Of a stretch of DNA of 34,845 nt, positions 18,876 to 26,159 are shown piece by piece. The stretch is taken from positions 1-34,845 of the forward strand of contig CAMCUY010000015.1 of the NCBI GenBank assembly GCA_945879075.1, given 5' to 3'. Source of the stretch: Akkermansia muciniphila. Its GTDB lineage: Bacteria; Verrucomicrobiota; Verrucomicrobiia; Verrucomicrobiales; Akkermansiaceae. The notes under the pieces are model-generated. The model was not told where the DNA came from. It saw nothing but the letters and a program-made list of their open reading frames with translations, and ran no database searches. Each line of letters opens with the position of its first letter. Position 1 is the stretch's first letter. Position numbers and translations under genes: made by a program.

Positions 18876-19196
18876 ATGGCTACTTTAAACGACTACCTGC
18901 TCGTCTCCGGACTCCTTTTCGCCATCGGCCTCGCGGGCGTGGTGCTGCGCCGGAACATCATCATCGTCTTCATGTGCCTCGAGCTCATGCTCAGCGCGGC
19001 AAACCTCACGCTGGTCGCGTTTTCCCGCTTCCACGTCTCGTCCAACGGCCTACCCGACTACAACGGCCAGATGCTCGTCTTCTTCGTCATCACCGTCGCC
19101 GCCGCGGAAGTCGCCGTCGGCCTCGCGATTATCGTCGCCCTCTACCGCGCCCGCCAGACCATCCACACGGATGAGCTGACCAGCTTGAAAGGCTGA
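18876..19196 (+). CDS. nuoK: NADH-quinone oxidoreductase subunit K
   Basis: MrpC-like membrane subunit of complex I, 106 aa with three hydrophobic segments. Glu36 in [14 protein letters not shown] corresponds to the essential Glu36 of E. coli NuoK, and Glu78 in [11 protein letters not shown] to the second conserved membrane glutamate. It follows nuoJ by 12 bp. The normal next gene, nuoL, is displaced by about 590 bp because a GxxExxY cassette lies between. Confidence 0.95.
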   Translation: MATLNDYLLVSGLLFAIGLAGVVLRRNIIIVFMCLELMLSAANLTLVAFSRFHVSSNGLPDYNGQMLVFFVITVAAAEVAVGLAIIVALYRARQTIHTDELTSLKG

Positions 19197-19209
19197 TTCA
19201 GATTTTTTA

Positions 19210-19314
19210 ACCACTGATTACACAGATTTACTGATTGAAGAATCCAAGCTCTTCCCGCCACATCTTTCCAATCCCTCTTCCTCTTAAAATCAGTAAATCA
19301 GTGAAATCAGTGGT
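19210..19314. repeat. Imperfect inverted repeat upstream of the GxxExxY gene
   Basis: The 27-nt arm at 19210-19236 is the reverse complement of 19288-19314 with two mismatches. The loop is 51 nt. The arms consist of variants of the word AATCAGT. The right arm is part of the 32-bp direct repeat that recurs after the GxxExxY gene. Confidence 0.85.
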
Positions 19315-19317
19315 CAA
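19286..19317 (+). repeat. 32-bp direct repeat, copy 1 (left of GxxExxY gene)
   Basis: Identical over 32 bp to 19732-19763. Internally it is built from AATCAGT words. The similarity continues weakly past the repeat (TCTTCTCTT) up to the following ATG in both places. Confidence 0.9.
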
Positions 19318-19340
19318 TTTCTTCTCTTAACCCACATCCC

Positions 19341-19742
19341 ATGTCCTTCGACGCCACCCGATACCCCCACGCAGACCTCACCGAGAAAATCATCGGTGCG
19401 GCAATGGCGGTACATCGCGCACTCGGTCCAGGACTCGATGAGAAGATTTATGAAAACGCACTCGGTATAGAACTCACCGCGCAGTCTCTCTCATTCACCC
19501 AACAGCAACAGTTTCCCGTCTTTTATAGAGAACAGAGTGTGGGAAAACTCATCACCGATTTGATCGTCGGAGACAGAGTCATCATTGAAACCAAAGTCGC
19601 GACCGCCATCTGCGATATCCACATCGCCCAAACCCTGAGCTACCTCAGTATTTCCGGACTTCAGGTCGGCTTGATCCTGAATTTCAAGACCGCCTCTCTC
19701 ACCTTCAAACGGGTCGCCAACATCTATCTTAAAAATCAGTAA
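19341..19742 (+). CDS. GxxExxY family protein
   Basis: A 133-residue protein with the family signature GLDEKIY (residues 31-37, GxxExxY), preceded by AAMAVHRALGPG. A PDDEXK-nuclease-like core follows: Asp in LITDLIVGD and E-x-K in VIIETKV (about 70-85). The family is common in Verrucomicrobia, Planctomycetes and Bacteroidetes; its biochemical function is unproven and a nuclease-like fold is inferred. It interrupts the nuoK-nuoL order in the same orientation. Its last codons and stop (AAT CAG TAA) lie inside the downstream direct repeat, so gene and repeat form one cassette. Base composition is more AT-rich than in the nuo genes, a sign of transfer. Confidence 0.9.
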   Translation: MSFDATRYPHADLTEKIIGAAMAVHRALGPGLDEKIYENALGIELTAQSLSFTQQQQFPVFYREQSVGKLITDLIVGDRVIIETKVATAICDIHIAQTLSYLSISGLQVGLILNFKTASLTFKRVANIYLKNQ

Positions 19743-19763
19743 ATCAGTGAAATCAGTGGTCAA
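19732..19763 (+). repeat. 32-bp direct repeat, copy 2 (right of GxxExxY gene)
   Basis: An exact copy of 19286-19317. It contains the GxxExxY stop codon (19740-19742) and ends 24 bp before the nuoL ATG. Confidence 0.9.
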
Positions 19764-19787
19764 ACTCTTCTCTTCACTTCCCATCTC

Positions 19788-21602
19788 ATGAATCTCGCCT
19801 GGATCCTCCTCTTCCTCCCGCTCGTCGTAGCCGCGGCGAACCAACTCGTCCTGAAAAAAACCGGACTTGCGCCGATCATCTCGGTGGCCTCCGCGCTGGC
19901 CACCTTCGTGATCGCCGTGCTGTTGCTGGGAATAAATGAAACCGCCTATTTCGCCTGGGCGACGATCGGGGACTTCTCCATCAACATCGGCATCAAACTC
20001 GACCAGCTTTCAACCGGCATGATGATCGTCGTCACCGGCGTCGGCCTGCTGGTGCATGTTTTCTCGCTAGCCTACATGAAGGACGACGCCGCCAAGGCCC
20101 GCTACTTCACCGGCTTGTCGCTTTTCATGTTCTCGATGACCGGCATCGTGCTAGCGGACAACTTCATCATGACCTTTATCTTCTGGGAGTTGGTCGGACT
20201 GAGTTCCTATCTGCTCATCGGCCACTGGTATCAAAAGGACTCCGCCGCAGACGCAGCAAAGAAGGCGTTCCTTTGCAACCGCATCGGCGACTTCGGCTTC
20301 ATGGTCGGCATCCTCATGCTGTGGGGCATCACCGGTCACCTCGCGTTCGACCAAATGAAGGACGGCCTCGAACTTTTCCAAAAGGCCAATCCCGCGATCT
20401 TCGGCGGCGTGCTCTCCGCCGCCGTGCTCTGCATCTTCTGCGGTGCTGTTGGAAAATCCGCCCAGCTTCCGCTCCACGTCTGGCTGCCCGACGCGATGGA
20501 AGGCCCGACGCCCGTTTCCGCGCTGATCCACGCCGCCACCATGGTCGCCGCCGGCGTTTACATGCTGTTCCGCCTGCAATTCACGCTCGGCTTCGAAGTC
20601 TTCGAAGGCCTGCAAGCCAGCGCCGTCATCGCGTGGACCGGCGGCATCACCGCCCTCGTCGCCGCGCTAATGGCCACTCAACAGGACGACATCAAGCGCG
20701 TGCTCGCGTACTCCACTCTCTCCCAACTCGGCTACATGGTCATGGCCGTCGGCCTCGTGTCCGGCGAGGCGGGAATGTTCCACCTCTTCACCCACGCCTG
20801 GTTCAAGGCCCTCCTCTTCCTCGGCTCCGGCGCGGTCATCTTCGCCTGCCATCACGAGCAGGACATCTGGAAAATGGGCGGCCTGCTCAAGAAAATGCCG
20901 ATCACCGGATTCACCTTCCTCATCGGATTCGCCGCGCTCATCGCCGTTCCCTTCACCTCGGGATTCTTCTCCAAGGAACAAATCCTTGAAGCCGCCCACG
21001 AAAAGGAACCCATCCTTTTCTGGATCGCTGCCGCCGTCGCGGTGCTCACCCCGTTTTACATGACCCGCCTCTACGTCGTCGCATTCCTCGGAAAAAACCG
21101 TTCCGAAAACGCCTCGCACGCCCATGAGGTCGGCCCGCTGATGTCCGGTCCACTCGTGCTTCTCGCCACCCTCGGCGTGATCGCCGGCTTCCCATTCATC
21201 GCTAGCAAATTCGCCCCAGCCTATCACCAGCCGGAGCATCTCATCCACCTCGGCTTCGTCACCTACGTCTCCATCGGCGCGCTGCTCACCGGGGTCATCG
21301 CCGGATTCGTGCTCTACGCCGGCAAGGAAAAAGACCCGGTCTCCATCCCGCTCCTCCAGAACCGCTTCTACATCGACGGCCTCTACGACAATTTCCTCGT
21401 CCGTTATTTCCAGGACGCCTTCGCCGCGATCATCGCCTTCTTCGACGAGTTCGTCATCAACGGCCTCATTGTCGGCGGCCTCAGCCGCGCCGCCGAATCC
21501 TTCGGCAATATTTTCCGCAAAGTCCAGTCCGGCAGCCTCCAAGGCTACGCATTCGCCTTCGGCCTCGGCGTGATCCTCGTCGTCTATTTCACCGCTTTCT
21601 GA
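19788..21602 (+). CDS. nuoL: NADH-quinone oxidoreductase subunit L
   Basis: Antiporter-like distal membrane subunit that takes part in proton pumping. Glu134 in FIFWELVGLSSYLLIG and Lys223 in GAVGKSAQLPLHVWLPDAM are the key charged residues of the channel. GPTPVSALIHAATMVAAGVY carries the conserved histidine at about 248. At 604 aa it matches the family, including the long C-terminal amphipathic helix region that runs along the membrane arm. The ATG at 19788 has no Shine-Dalgarno. Confidence 0.95.
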   Translation: MNLAWILLFLPLVVAAANQLVLKKTGLAPIISVASALATFVIAVLLLGINETAYFAWATIGDFSINIGIKLDQLSTGMMIVVTGVGLLVHVFSLAYMKDDAAKARYFTGLSLFMFSMTGIVLADNFIMTFIFWELVGLSSYLLIGHWYQKDSAADAAKKAFLCNRIGDFGFMVGILMLWGITGHLAFDQMKDGLELFQKANPAIFGGVLSAAVLCIFCGAVGKSAQLPLHVWLPDAMEGPTPVSALIHAATMVAAGVYMLFRLQFTLGFEVFEGLQASAVIAWTGGITALVAALMATQQDDIKRVLAYSTLSQLGYMVMAVGLVSGEAGMFHLFTHAWFKALLFLGSGAVIFACHHEQDIWKMGGLLKKMPITGFTFLIGFAALIAVPFTSGFFSKEQILEAAHEKEPILFWIAAAVAVLTPFYMTRLYVVAFLGKNRSENASHAHEVGPLMSGPLVLLATLGVIAGFPFIASKFAPAYHQPEHLIHLGFVTYVSIGALLTGVIAGFVLYAGKEKDPVSIPLLQNRFYIDGLYDNFLVRYFQDAFAAIIAFFDEFVINGLIVGGLSRAAESFGNIFRKVQSGSLQGYAFAFGLGVILVVYFTAF

Positions 21603-21626
21603 AAACTGAAAACTAGCACCTAGCAA
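21600..21626 (+). repeat. Tandem repeat in the nuoL-nuoM spacer
   Basis: TGAAAAC-TGAAAAC-TAGCACC-TAGCAAAC fills most of the 33-bp spacer. The first unit includes the nuoL stop codon. Confidence 0.5.
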
Positions 21627-21635
21627 ACTTTCAAA

Positions 21636-23093
21636 ATGCTCGCACTCCTCGTCTTTCTTCCGATCGCCGCCTTCGTCGCGATCCTCTTCGGCGCGCCAGC
21701 CCGGCTCACCGCCATCGCCGCCTCCACGCTCAATCTCGCGCTCGGCATCTACGCCGCGTTCACCTGGCAGAATGACTGCTGGTCATTCTCCGTGCCCGTT
21801 CTTGAAAAGCCCGCGCTCAACCTCGCCTTCGGCTTCATCGACGGCATGAGCGTCATCATGGTGCTGCTTTCCGTGATCGTCACCCTCGCCGCCGTGCTCT
21901 CCGGCAAGGCTCCTGAAGGCAGGGAAAAACTCTACTACGGCTCATCGCTGCTCATCTCCGGTGGTGCGCTCGGTGCCTTCGCCGCGACCGACATGTTCTT
22001 CTTCTTCGCGTTCCACGAACTCGCCCTCATCCCCACTTTCCTGATGATCGGCATCCTGGGCCGGGGCGACCGTCGCGCTGCGGCTTGGAAAATCACCATC
22101 TATCTGGGCCTCGGCTCCATGGTCCTGCTCGCAGGCCTGGTCTGGCTCGCTAATCTCGCCGGCTCTTACGACATGGGCCGGATTCTAGCATGGGCTTCGC
22201 TAGGTGGTAAGCCAATGATCGATCCCGCCTCGCAGAAGGGCATCGCCGCGCTGCTCATCGTCGGCTTCGGCACGCTCGTTTCGCTCTTCCCGTTCCACTC
22301 GTGGGCCGCTCCGGCCTACGCCAGCGCGCCCGCTCCGGTCGCCATGTTGCATGCCGGCGTTTTGAAAAAATTCGGCCTCTATGGACTGCTCCGCCTCGCC
22401 ATCCCGCTCGTCCCCGAGGGCCTGCAATTCTGGCTCACTCCCCTGCTCGTCCTGCTGCTCGGCAACATCCTGTGGGTCGGCTGGGTCACCATCTCCCAGA
22501 AGCGCCTCGACCTGATGTTAGGCAACTCCTCAGTCATGCACATGGGCTACATCTTCCTCGCCATCGCCGCGCTCATCGCCTTCCCGGAAAACCCGCTCGC
22601 CCGTTCCGCCGCCATCGTCCTGATGTTCGCCCACGGCATTTCCATCGCCCTGCTCTTCGGCCTCGCCGACCGCATCGAGCGCAACACCGGCTCACTCGAC
22701 CTCCAGGACCTCGGCGGCCTCGCCAAATCCGCGCCCGGCCTCGCGTTCCTGTTTGGCATCGCCGCCATGGCCTCCATCGGACTTCCCGGCCTCGCCAACT
22801 TCTCCGGTGAAATCCTCGTCTTCCTCGCCGCCTTCAAGAGCTACAACGGCAGCACCGGCCTCGGTCCCGTCCAGATCGCCTGCATCTTCTCGATCTGGGG
22901 CGTGGTCATCTCCGCCGTTTACATGCTCCGCGCCTATCGGAACATCTTCCAGGGCCCGGCCGTGAAAGCCACCGAATCCGCCGCCGATCTCACTCTGGCG
23001 GACCGCATTCCGGCCACGCTGCTGGTTCTCGCGCTCTTCGCCGTCGGTCTCTATCCGAACCTTCTGCTCAATCTTCTGATACAAGTCCCATAG
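21636..23093 (+). CDS. nuoM: NADH-quinone oxidoreductase subunit M
   Basis: Second antiporter-like membrane subunit of complex I (485 aa, about 14 hydrophobic segments). Glu128 in FFFAFHELALIPTFLMIG is the conserved channel glutamate. The mid-membrane block FPFHSWAAPAYASAPAPVAM corresponds to the LP(T/L)H.W..DA region of canonical NuoM, here altered to HSWAAPAYASAP. The distal block GLPGLANFSGEILVFLAAF is typical. Its position between nuoL and nuoN is as expected. Confidence 0.93.
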   Translation: MLALLVFLPIAAFVAILFGAPARLTAIAASTLNLALGIYAAFTWQNDCWSFSVPVLEKPALNLAFGFIDGMSVIMVLLSVIVTLAAVLSGKAPEGREKLYYGSSLLISGGALGAFAATDMFFFFAFHELALIPTFLMIGILGRGDRRAAAWKITIYLGLGSMVLLAGLVWLANLAGSYDMGRILAWASLGGKPMIDPASQKGIAALLIVGFGTLVSLFPFHSWAAPAYASAPAPVAMLHAGVLKKFGLYGLLRLAIPLVPEGLQFWLTPLLVLLLGNILWVGWVTISQKRLDLMLGNSSVMHMGYIFLAIAALIAFPENPLARSAAIVLMFAHGISIALLFGLADRIERNTGSLDLQDLGGLAKSAPGLAFLFGIAAMASIGLPGLANFSGEILVFLAAFKSYNGSTGLGPVQIACIFSIWGVVISAVYMLRAYRNIFQGPAVKATESAADLTLADRIPATLLVLALFAVGLYPNLLLNLLIQVP

Positions 23094-23119
23094 GACCTAT
23101 AAGACCTATAAGACCTATT
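23093..23119 (+). repeat. 9-bp tandem repeat in the nuoM-nuoN spacer
   Basis: Three copies of (G/A)GACCTAT(A/T) follow the nuoM stop directly, filling most of the 37-bp spacer before nuoN. Confidence 0.8.
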
Positions 23120-23130
23120 CTTCCCATCCC

Positions 23131-24600
23131 ATGCCCGCCTACTATTTAGAAGCCCTCACCGTCACCCTCGGCATCGTCCTGCTCATGGCCGAGACCTTTT
23201 GCTCGTGCAAAAGCAAAGCCTGGGTCGGCCTCTCCGCCACCATCGGTCTGGTGGTCATCCTCGGGCTTACCTGCATTACCATCGGACCTGACGCGAAGCC
23301 AGACGCCGCCTGGGCCAAGTGGCCGCTGTGGAACTTCTACAACTTCGATTCCCTCGCGAAATTCTATAAAATCTTCGCTCTCGTCACTACCATCCTCGTC
23401 CTGCTGCTCGCCGTCGATTACCGGAAAATCCTCTCCCGCTTCACCGAAACTCCCGACTCCGAATCCGGCACCGGTGAATTCTACTGCCTCCCCGTCTTCG
23501 CCTGCGCCGGCATGATGTGGCTCGCCTCCGCCAAGGACCTCGCCGGAGCCTTCGTCGCCCTCGAACTCGTTACCGTCACCTTCTACATCCTCGTCGCCTA
23601 CATGCGCCGCAACGTCGGCTCGCTCGAAGCCGGCGTGAAATACCTCATCCTCGGCGCACTCAGCACCGGCTTTCTGGTTTACGGCATCGCCTGGGTTTAC
23701 GGTTCCACCGGCACCATGAGCCTCGCGGAAATGCCCGAGCGCCTGACTCACATCACCAACACCACCCCACTTCTCTTCGGCATCGCCCTCGTCATGGTCG
23801 GCCTCGGTTTCAAGATCGGCGCAGTCCCCATGCAAGTCTGGATTCCCGATGTCTATCAAGGCGCGCCCACTCCCGTCACCGCCTTCCTCTCCGTCGGCTC
23901 GAAAGCCGCCGGCTTCGTCCTCACCATCCGTTTCCTCGAGCCCTTCCTCGCCAGCGAACTCACCCGCGGCCCGGTCCTCACGCTGCTGCTCATCCTCGCC
24001 TGCGCCACCCTGCTGTTCGGAAATCTCGCCGCCATCCCGCAGACCAACTTCAAACGCCTGCTCGCATACTCCTCCATCGCGCACGCCGGATTCCTCCTCC
24101 TCGCCCTCGCCGCCTGGAAGCCGGAAACCGCCGTTTCCGAAGGTTCCGTCAAGGTCGTCTCCTTCTACCTCGCCACCTATCTGCTCATGACGCTCGGCGT
24201 CTTCTTCGCGCTCGCCCAAGTCCGCATTCAGCGCGACGGCGAAATGATCAACGATTTCAACGGCCTCGGAAAATCCAACCCTCAACTCGCCCTCGCTCTA
24301 ACCGTCTTGCTCGCCGCCCTCGCTGGCGTGCCGCTCACCGCCGGATTCCTCGGCAAGTTCCTCGTCTTCTCGCTCGCCGTCGAAGCCAAACTCTGGTGGG
24401 GCGTCGGCATCGCCCTCATCGCCGCAGCCGCCGGGTTCTACTACTACTTCAAGGTCATCCGCGCCATGTGGTGGAGCGACGCCGCCGATGCTAACGCCAT
24501 CGTCCTCCCTTGCATCAGCAAGCTCTGCATCGCCATGCTCACCATCGCCACGCTCGTCCTCGGCTTCTGGCCGCAGCCGATCTGGGCGCTGCTGAAATAA
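23131..24600 (+). CDS. nuoN: NADH-quinone oxidoreductase subunit N
   Basis: Third antiporter-like membrane subunit (489 aa). The channel glutamate is in FVALELVTVTFYILVAYM, and the central block is GFKIGAVPMQVWIPDVYQG followed by APTPVTAFLSVGSKAAGF. The late block AGVPLTAGFLGKFLVFSLAV is characteristic of NuoN. It is the last gene of the cluster. No T-rich terminator is visible on the plus strand directly after the stop, only the structured elements that appear to belong to the other strand. Confidence 0.95.
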   Translation: MPAYYLEALTVTLGIVLLMAETFCSCKSKAWVGLSATIGLVVILGLTCITIGPDAKPDAAWAKWPLWNFYNFDSLAKFYKIFALVTTILVLLLAVDYRKILSRFTETPDSESGTGEFYCLPVFACAGMMWLASAKDLAGAFVALELVTVTFYILVAYMRRNVGSLEAGVKYLILGALSTGFLVYGIAWVYGSTGTMSLAEMPERLTHITNTTPLLFGIALVMVGLGFKIGAVPMQVWIPDVYQGAPTPVTAFLSVGSKAAGFVLTIRFLEPFLASELTRGPVLTLLLILACATLLFGNLAAIPQTNFKRLLAYSSIAHAGFLLLALAAWKPETAVSEGSVKVVSFYLATYLLMTLGVFFALAQVRIQRDGEMINDFNGLGKSNPQLALALTVLLAALAGVPLTAGFLGKFLVFSLAVEAKLWWGVGIALIAAAAGFYYYFKVIRAMWWSDAADANAIVLPCISKLCIAMLTIATLVLGFWPQPIWALLK

Positions 24601-24629
24601 CGGATTTTGGCTGTCTCAGCCTCGCGCCC

Positions 24630-24714
24630 AAAAAAGAAGCGGTCCGACTGATCATCCTCAAGGAAAACCCATTAACCTTGAAGCATCTCAGTCGAACCGC
24701 TTTGTCTTGCGACA
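24630..24714 (-). ncRNA. Structured element A (downstream of xylR), also an intrinsic terminator
   Basis: Read on the minus strand it begins with TGTC-GCAA-GACA (24714-24703), a 4-bp hairpin with a GNRA tetraloop. A 15-bp outer stem follows (24702-24688 with 24651-24637, one G-U wobble). An inner 8-bp stem is closed by the 12-nt loop TTAATGGGTTTT. The helix ends at CTTCTTTTTT, like an intrinsic terminator. On the plus strand the wobble would be an A-C mismatch, so the minus strand is the likely transcript. A similar element lies 87 bp away. No known RNA family is recognised. Confidence 0.5.
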
Positions 24715-24724
24715 ATTTTTTAAG

Positions 24725-24801
24725 AATGGCCCGACTCTGCATCCCTTGGGAAAACCCATTAACCCGTGAGAAGCTGAATCGAACCGCTCTGTCTTGCGAC
24801 A
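24725..24801 (-). ncRNA. Structured element B, diverged copy of element A
   Basis: Same plan as element A: TGTC-GCAA-GACA hairpin (24801-24790), long outer stem, inner stem and an identical 12-nt loop TTAATGGGTTTT. The outer stem sequence differs but keeps pairing on the minus strand through several G-U pairs. The inner stem keeps about six of eight pairs. There is no T-run after it, so it is not itself a terminator. Confidence 0.45.
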
Positions 24802-24886
24802 GTGCGATTATAAGCACCCGCCGTGCCAAGTGTCTTGTCGAAAACTTCAAAAACAGCTGCCGATTTCGTCACATTACCGGTATTGA

Positions 24887-26044
24887 CTAACCGGACTTCG
24901 CCCGCGAGTCGCGGCGGTAGGTGGCGGGTGGCACGCCGACGGATTCGCGGAAATTCACCGTCAGCCGCTCGTTGCTCTGGAAGCCGCAGCGCTCGGCGAT
25001 GAGCCCCACCGAGAGATCGGTGGTGGTCAACAGCGATTTCGCCCGCTCCACCCGCTCGTGCTGGATCATTGCATGTGGCGAACGGCCGAGCGATTCCTGG
25101 AAGCGCCGCTCCAACACCCGCCGCGACACCCCGACCTGCGCCGCCCATTCCTCCACCGAGGCGATCGTGGAAATCTGTGCAACGAGATATTGCATCGCGC
25201 GCCGCACCACCAAATCGCCGACCGCCTCATAAGAACTCGATCCGCGGGCGACAATTTCCAGCGGCTTCACGAGGACCGGCGAATCCGGCGTCTTTCCCTC
25301 CCGGATCGCCTCGATCGTTTGCACGACCTCCGCCGCCAACCGCCGCCACGGTAGACGGATGCTCGACAAGGCCGGCCGCGCCATTTCACAGACGGTCTCG
25401 TCGTCGTTGGCGGAAATCACTCCCACGGCGAAGGGCACCTCCAGCCCCGCCTGCGCCGCCGCTTCCAGCACATGCCGCCCGGTCGGATCGTGCGCCGTGA
25501 AAATCCCCACCGGCATCGCCTGCCCCGCCAGCCAGCCGACCATGTCCTCGTCCGGGTCCCGCCAGTATTCGTCATACTGCCGCCAGTCGCGGAATTCCTC
25601 CCAGTAAACCGGCACCTCGCCGACCACCGAGCGGAAACCCTCCAGCCGCTGCTTGGCGTAGTGCGCGTCCCCCCGCCCGACGAACGCGAAATTCTTGTAA
25701 CCCCGCGCCACCAGATGCTCCGCCGCCAGCCGGCCGATCGCCACATCGTCCACATCCACGCTGAAAACTCCCGCCACCGGCTCATCCGACGGCACGATCA
25801 CCACCGGACAGCTCAACTTCGCCAACGCCTCCGTCAGACCCGGCAGCCACTCCGTCACGATCGCTCGCGGCCGCCATTCCCGCAGGCTGGCCAGCAGCAA
25901 ATCCGGCTGCCTATAGAGGTCGATGATCCAGAAATCATAACCCATCGCGGCAAACGGCGCGAAGCCCGGAGTGAGGCGCCGCACGTTCACGGACGACAAT
26001 ACCACGGCGATCCGCTTGGAGCTTTCTGGATTCAAATGTCGCAT
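24887..26044 (-). CDS. xylR: XylR-type transcriptional regulator (sugar-binding plus AraC HTH)
   Basis: A 385-residue regulator with two parts. Residues about 10-275 form a LacI/periplasmic-binding-like sensor; recognisable pieces are VDVDDVAIGRLAAEHLVARG, YKNFAFVGRGDAHYAKQRLEGF and VGVISANDDETVCE. Residues about 285-380 form an AraC-type double helix-turn-helix (VSRRVLERRFQESLGRSPHAM and the second helix RCGFQSNERLTVNFRESVG). This architecture and the divergent position next to xylA match XylR, the D-xylose activator. The assignment of xylose as ligand rests on the neighbour. Its 3' side carries the structured elements A and B. Confidence 0.88.
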   Translation of the reverse strand: MRHLNPESSKRIAVVLSSVNVRRLTPGFAPFAAMGYDFWIIDLYRQPDLLLASLREWRPRAIVTEWLPGLTEALAKLSCPVVIVPSDEPVAGVFSVDVDDVAIGRLAAEHLVARGYKNFAFVGRGDAHYAKQRLEGFRSVVGEVPVYWEEFRDWRQYDEYWRDPDEDMVGWLAGQAMPVGIFTAHDPTGRHVLEAAAQAGLEVPFAVGVISANDDETVCEMARPALSSIRLPWRRLAAEVVQTIEAIREGKTPDSPVLVKPLEIVARGSSSYEAVGDLVVRRAMQYLVAQISTIASVEEWAAQVGVSRRVLERRFQESLGRSPHAMIQHERVERAKSLLTTTDLSVGLIAERCGFQSNERLTVNFRESVGVPPATYRRDSRAKSG

Positions 26045-26055
26045 TTCATCAAGAA

Positions 26056-26086
26056 GCTACCGGAATTTGCGGTAGCGGCAACCGCA
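26056..26086. promoter_or_regulatory. Overlapping inverted repeats between xylR and xylA, candidate operator
   Basis: GCTACCG-N7-CGGTAGC (26056-26076) is a perfect 7-bp inverted repeat. It overlaps a second one, TGCGGT-N7-ACCGCA (26068-26086). Both lie in the 115-bp divergent intergenic region, 12 and 74 bp from the two start codons. They are the best candidates for XylR binding; binding itself is inferred. Confidence 0.45.
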
Positions 26087-26159
26087 GAGTTTCCCATAGC
26101 TTGGTCCCGATGTCGCCCATCGCGCCATCACTCAAAACAACCCCACACTACCGACTGAC

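Noticed and set aside
19210-19763. CRISPR-like array of AATCAGT repeats near the GxxExxY gene
   Set aside because: Only two long copies plus one inverted copy, with a gene between them; there are no regular spacers and no cas genes.
23146-24285. 379-codon minus-strand ORF over nuoN
   Set aside because: Composition (Gly/Glu/Asp rich, no hydrophobic core) is that of an antisense shadow of a membrane protein gene.
24539-24850. 103-codon minus-strand ORF with a repeated KVNGFS/RVNGFS peptide
   Set aside because: The repeated peptide comes from the two structured elements. The stems pair through G-U changes, which fits RNA better, and the ORF runs into nuoN. It is kept only as an alternative explanation.
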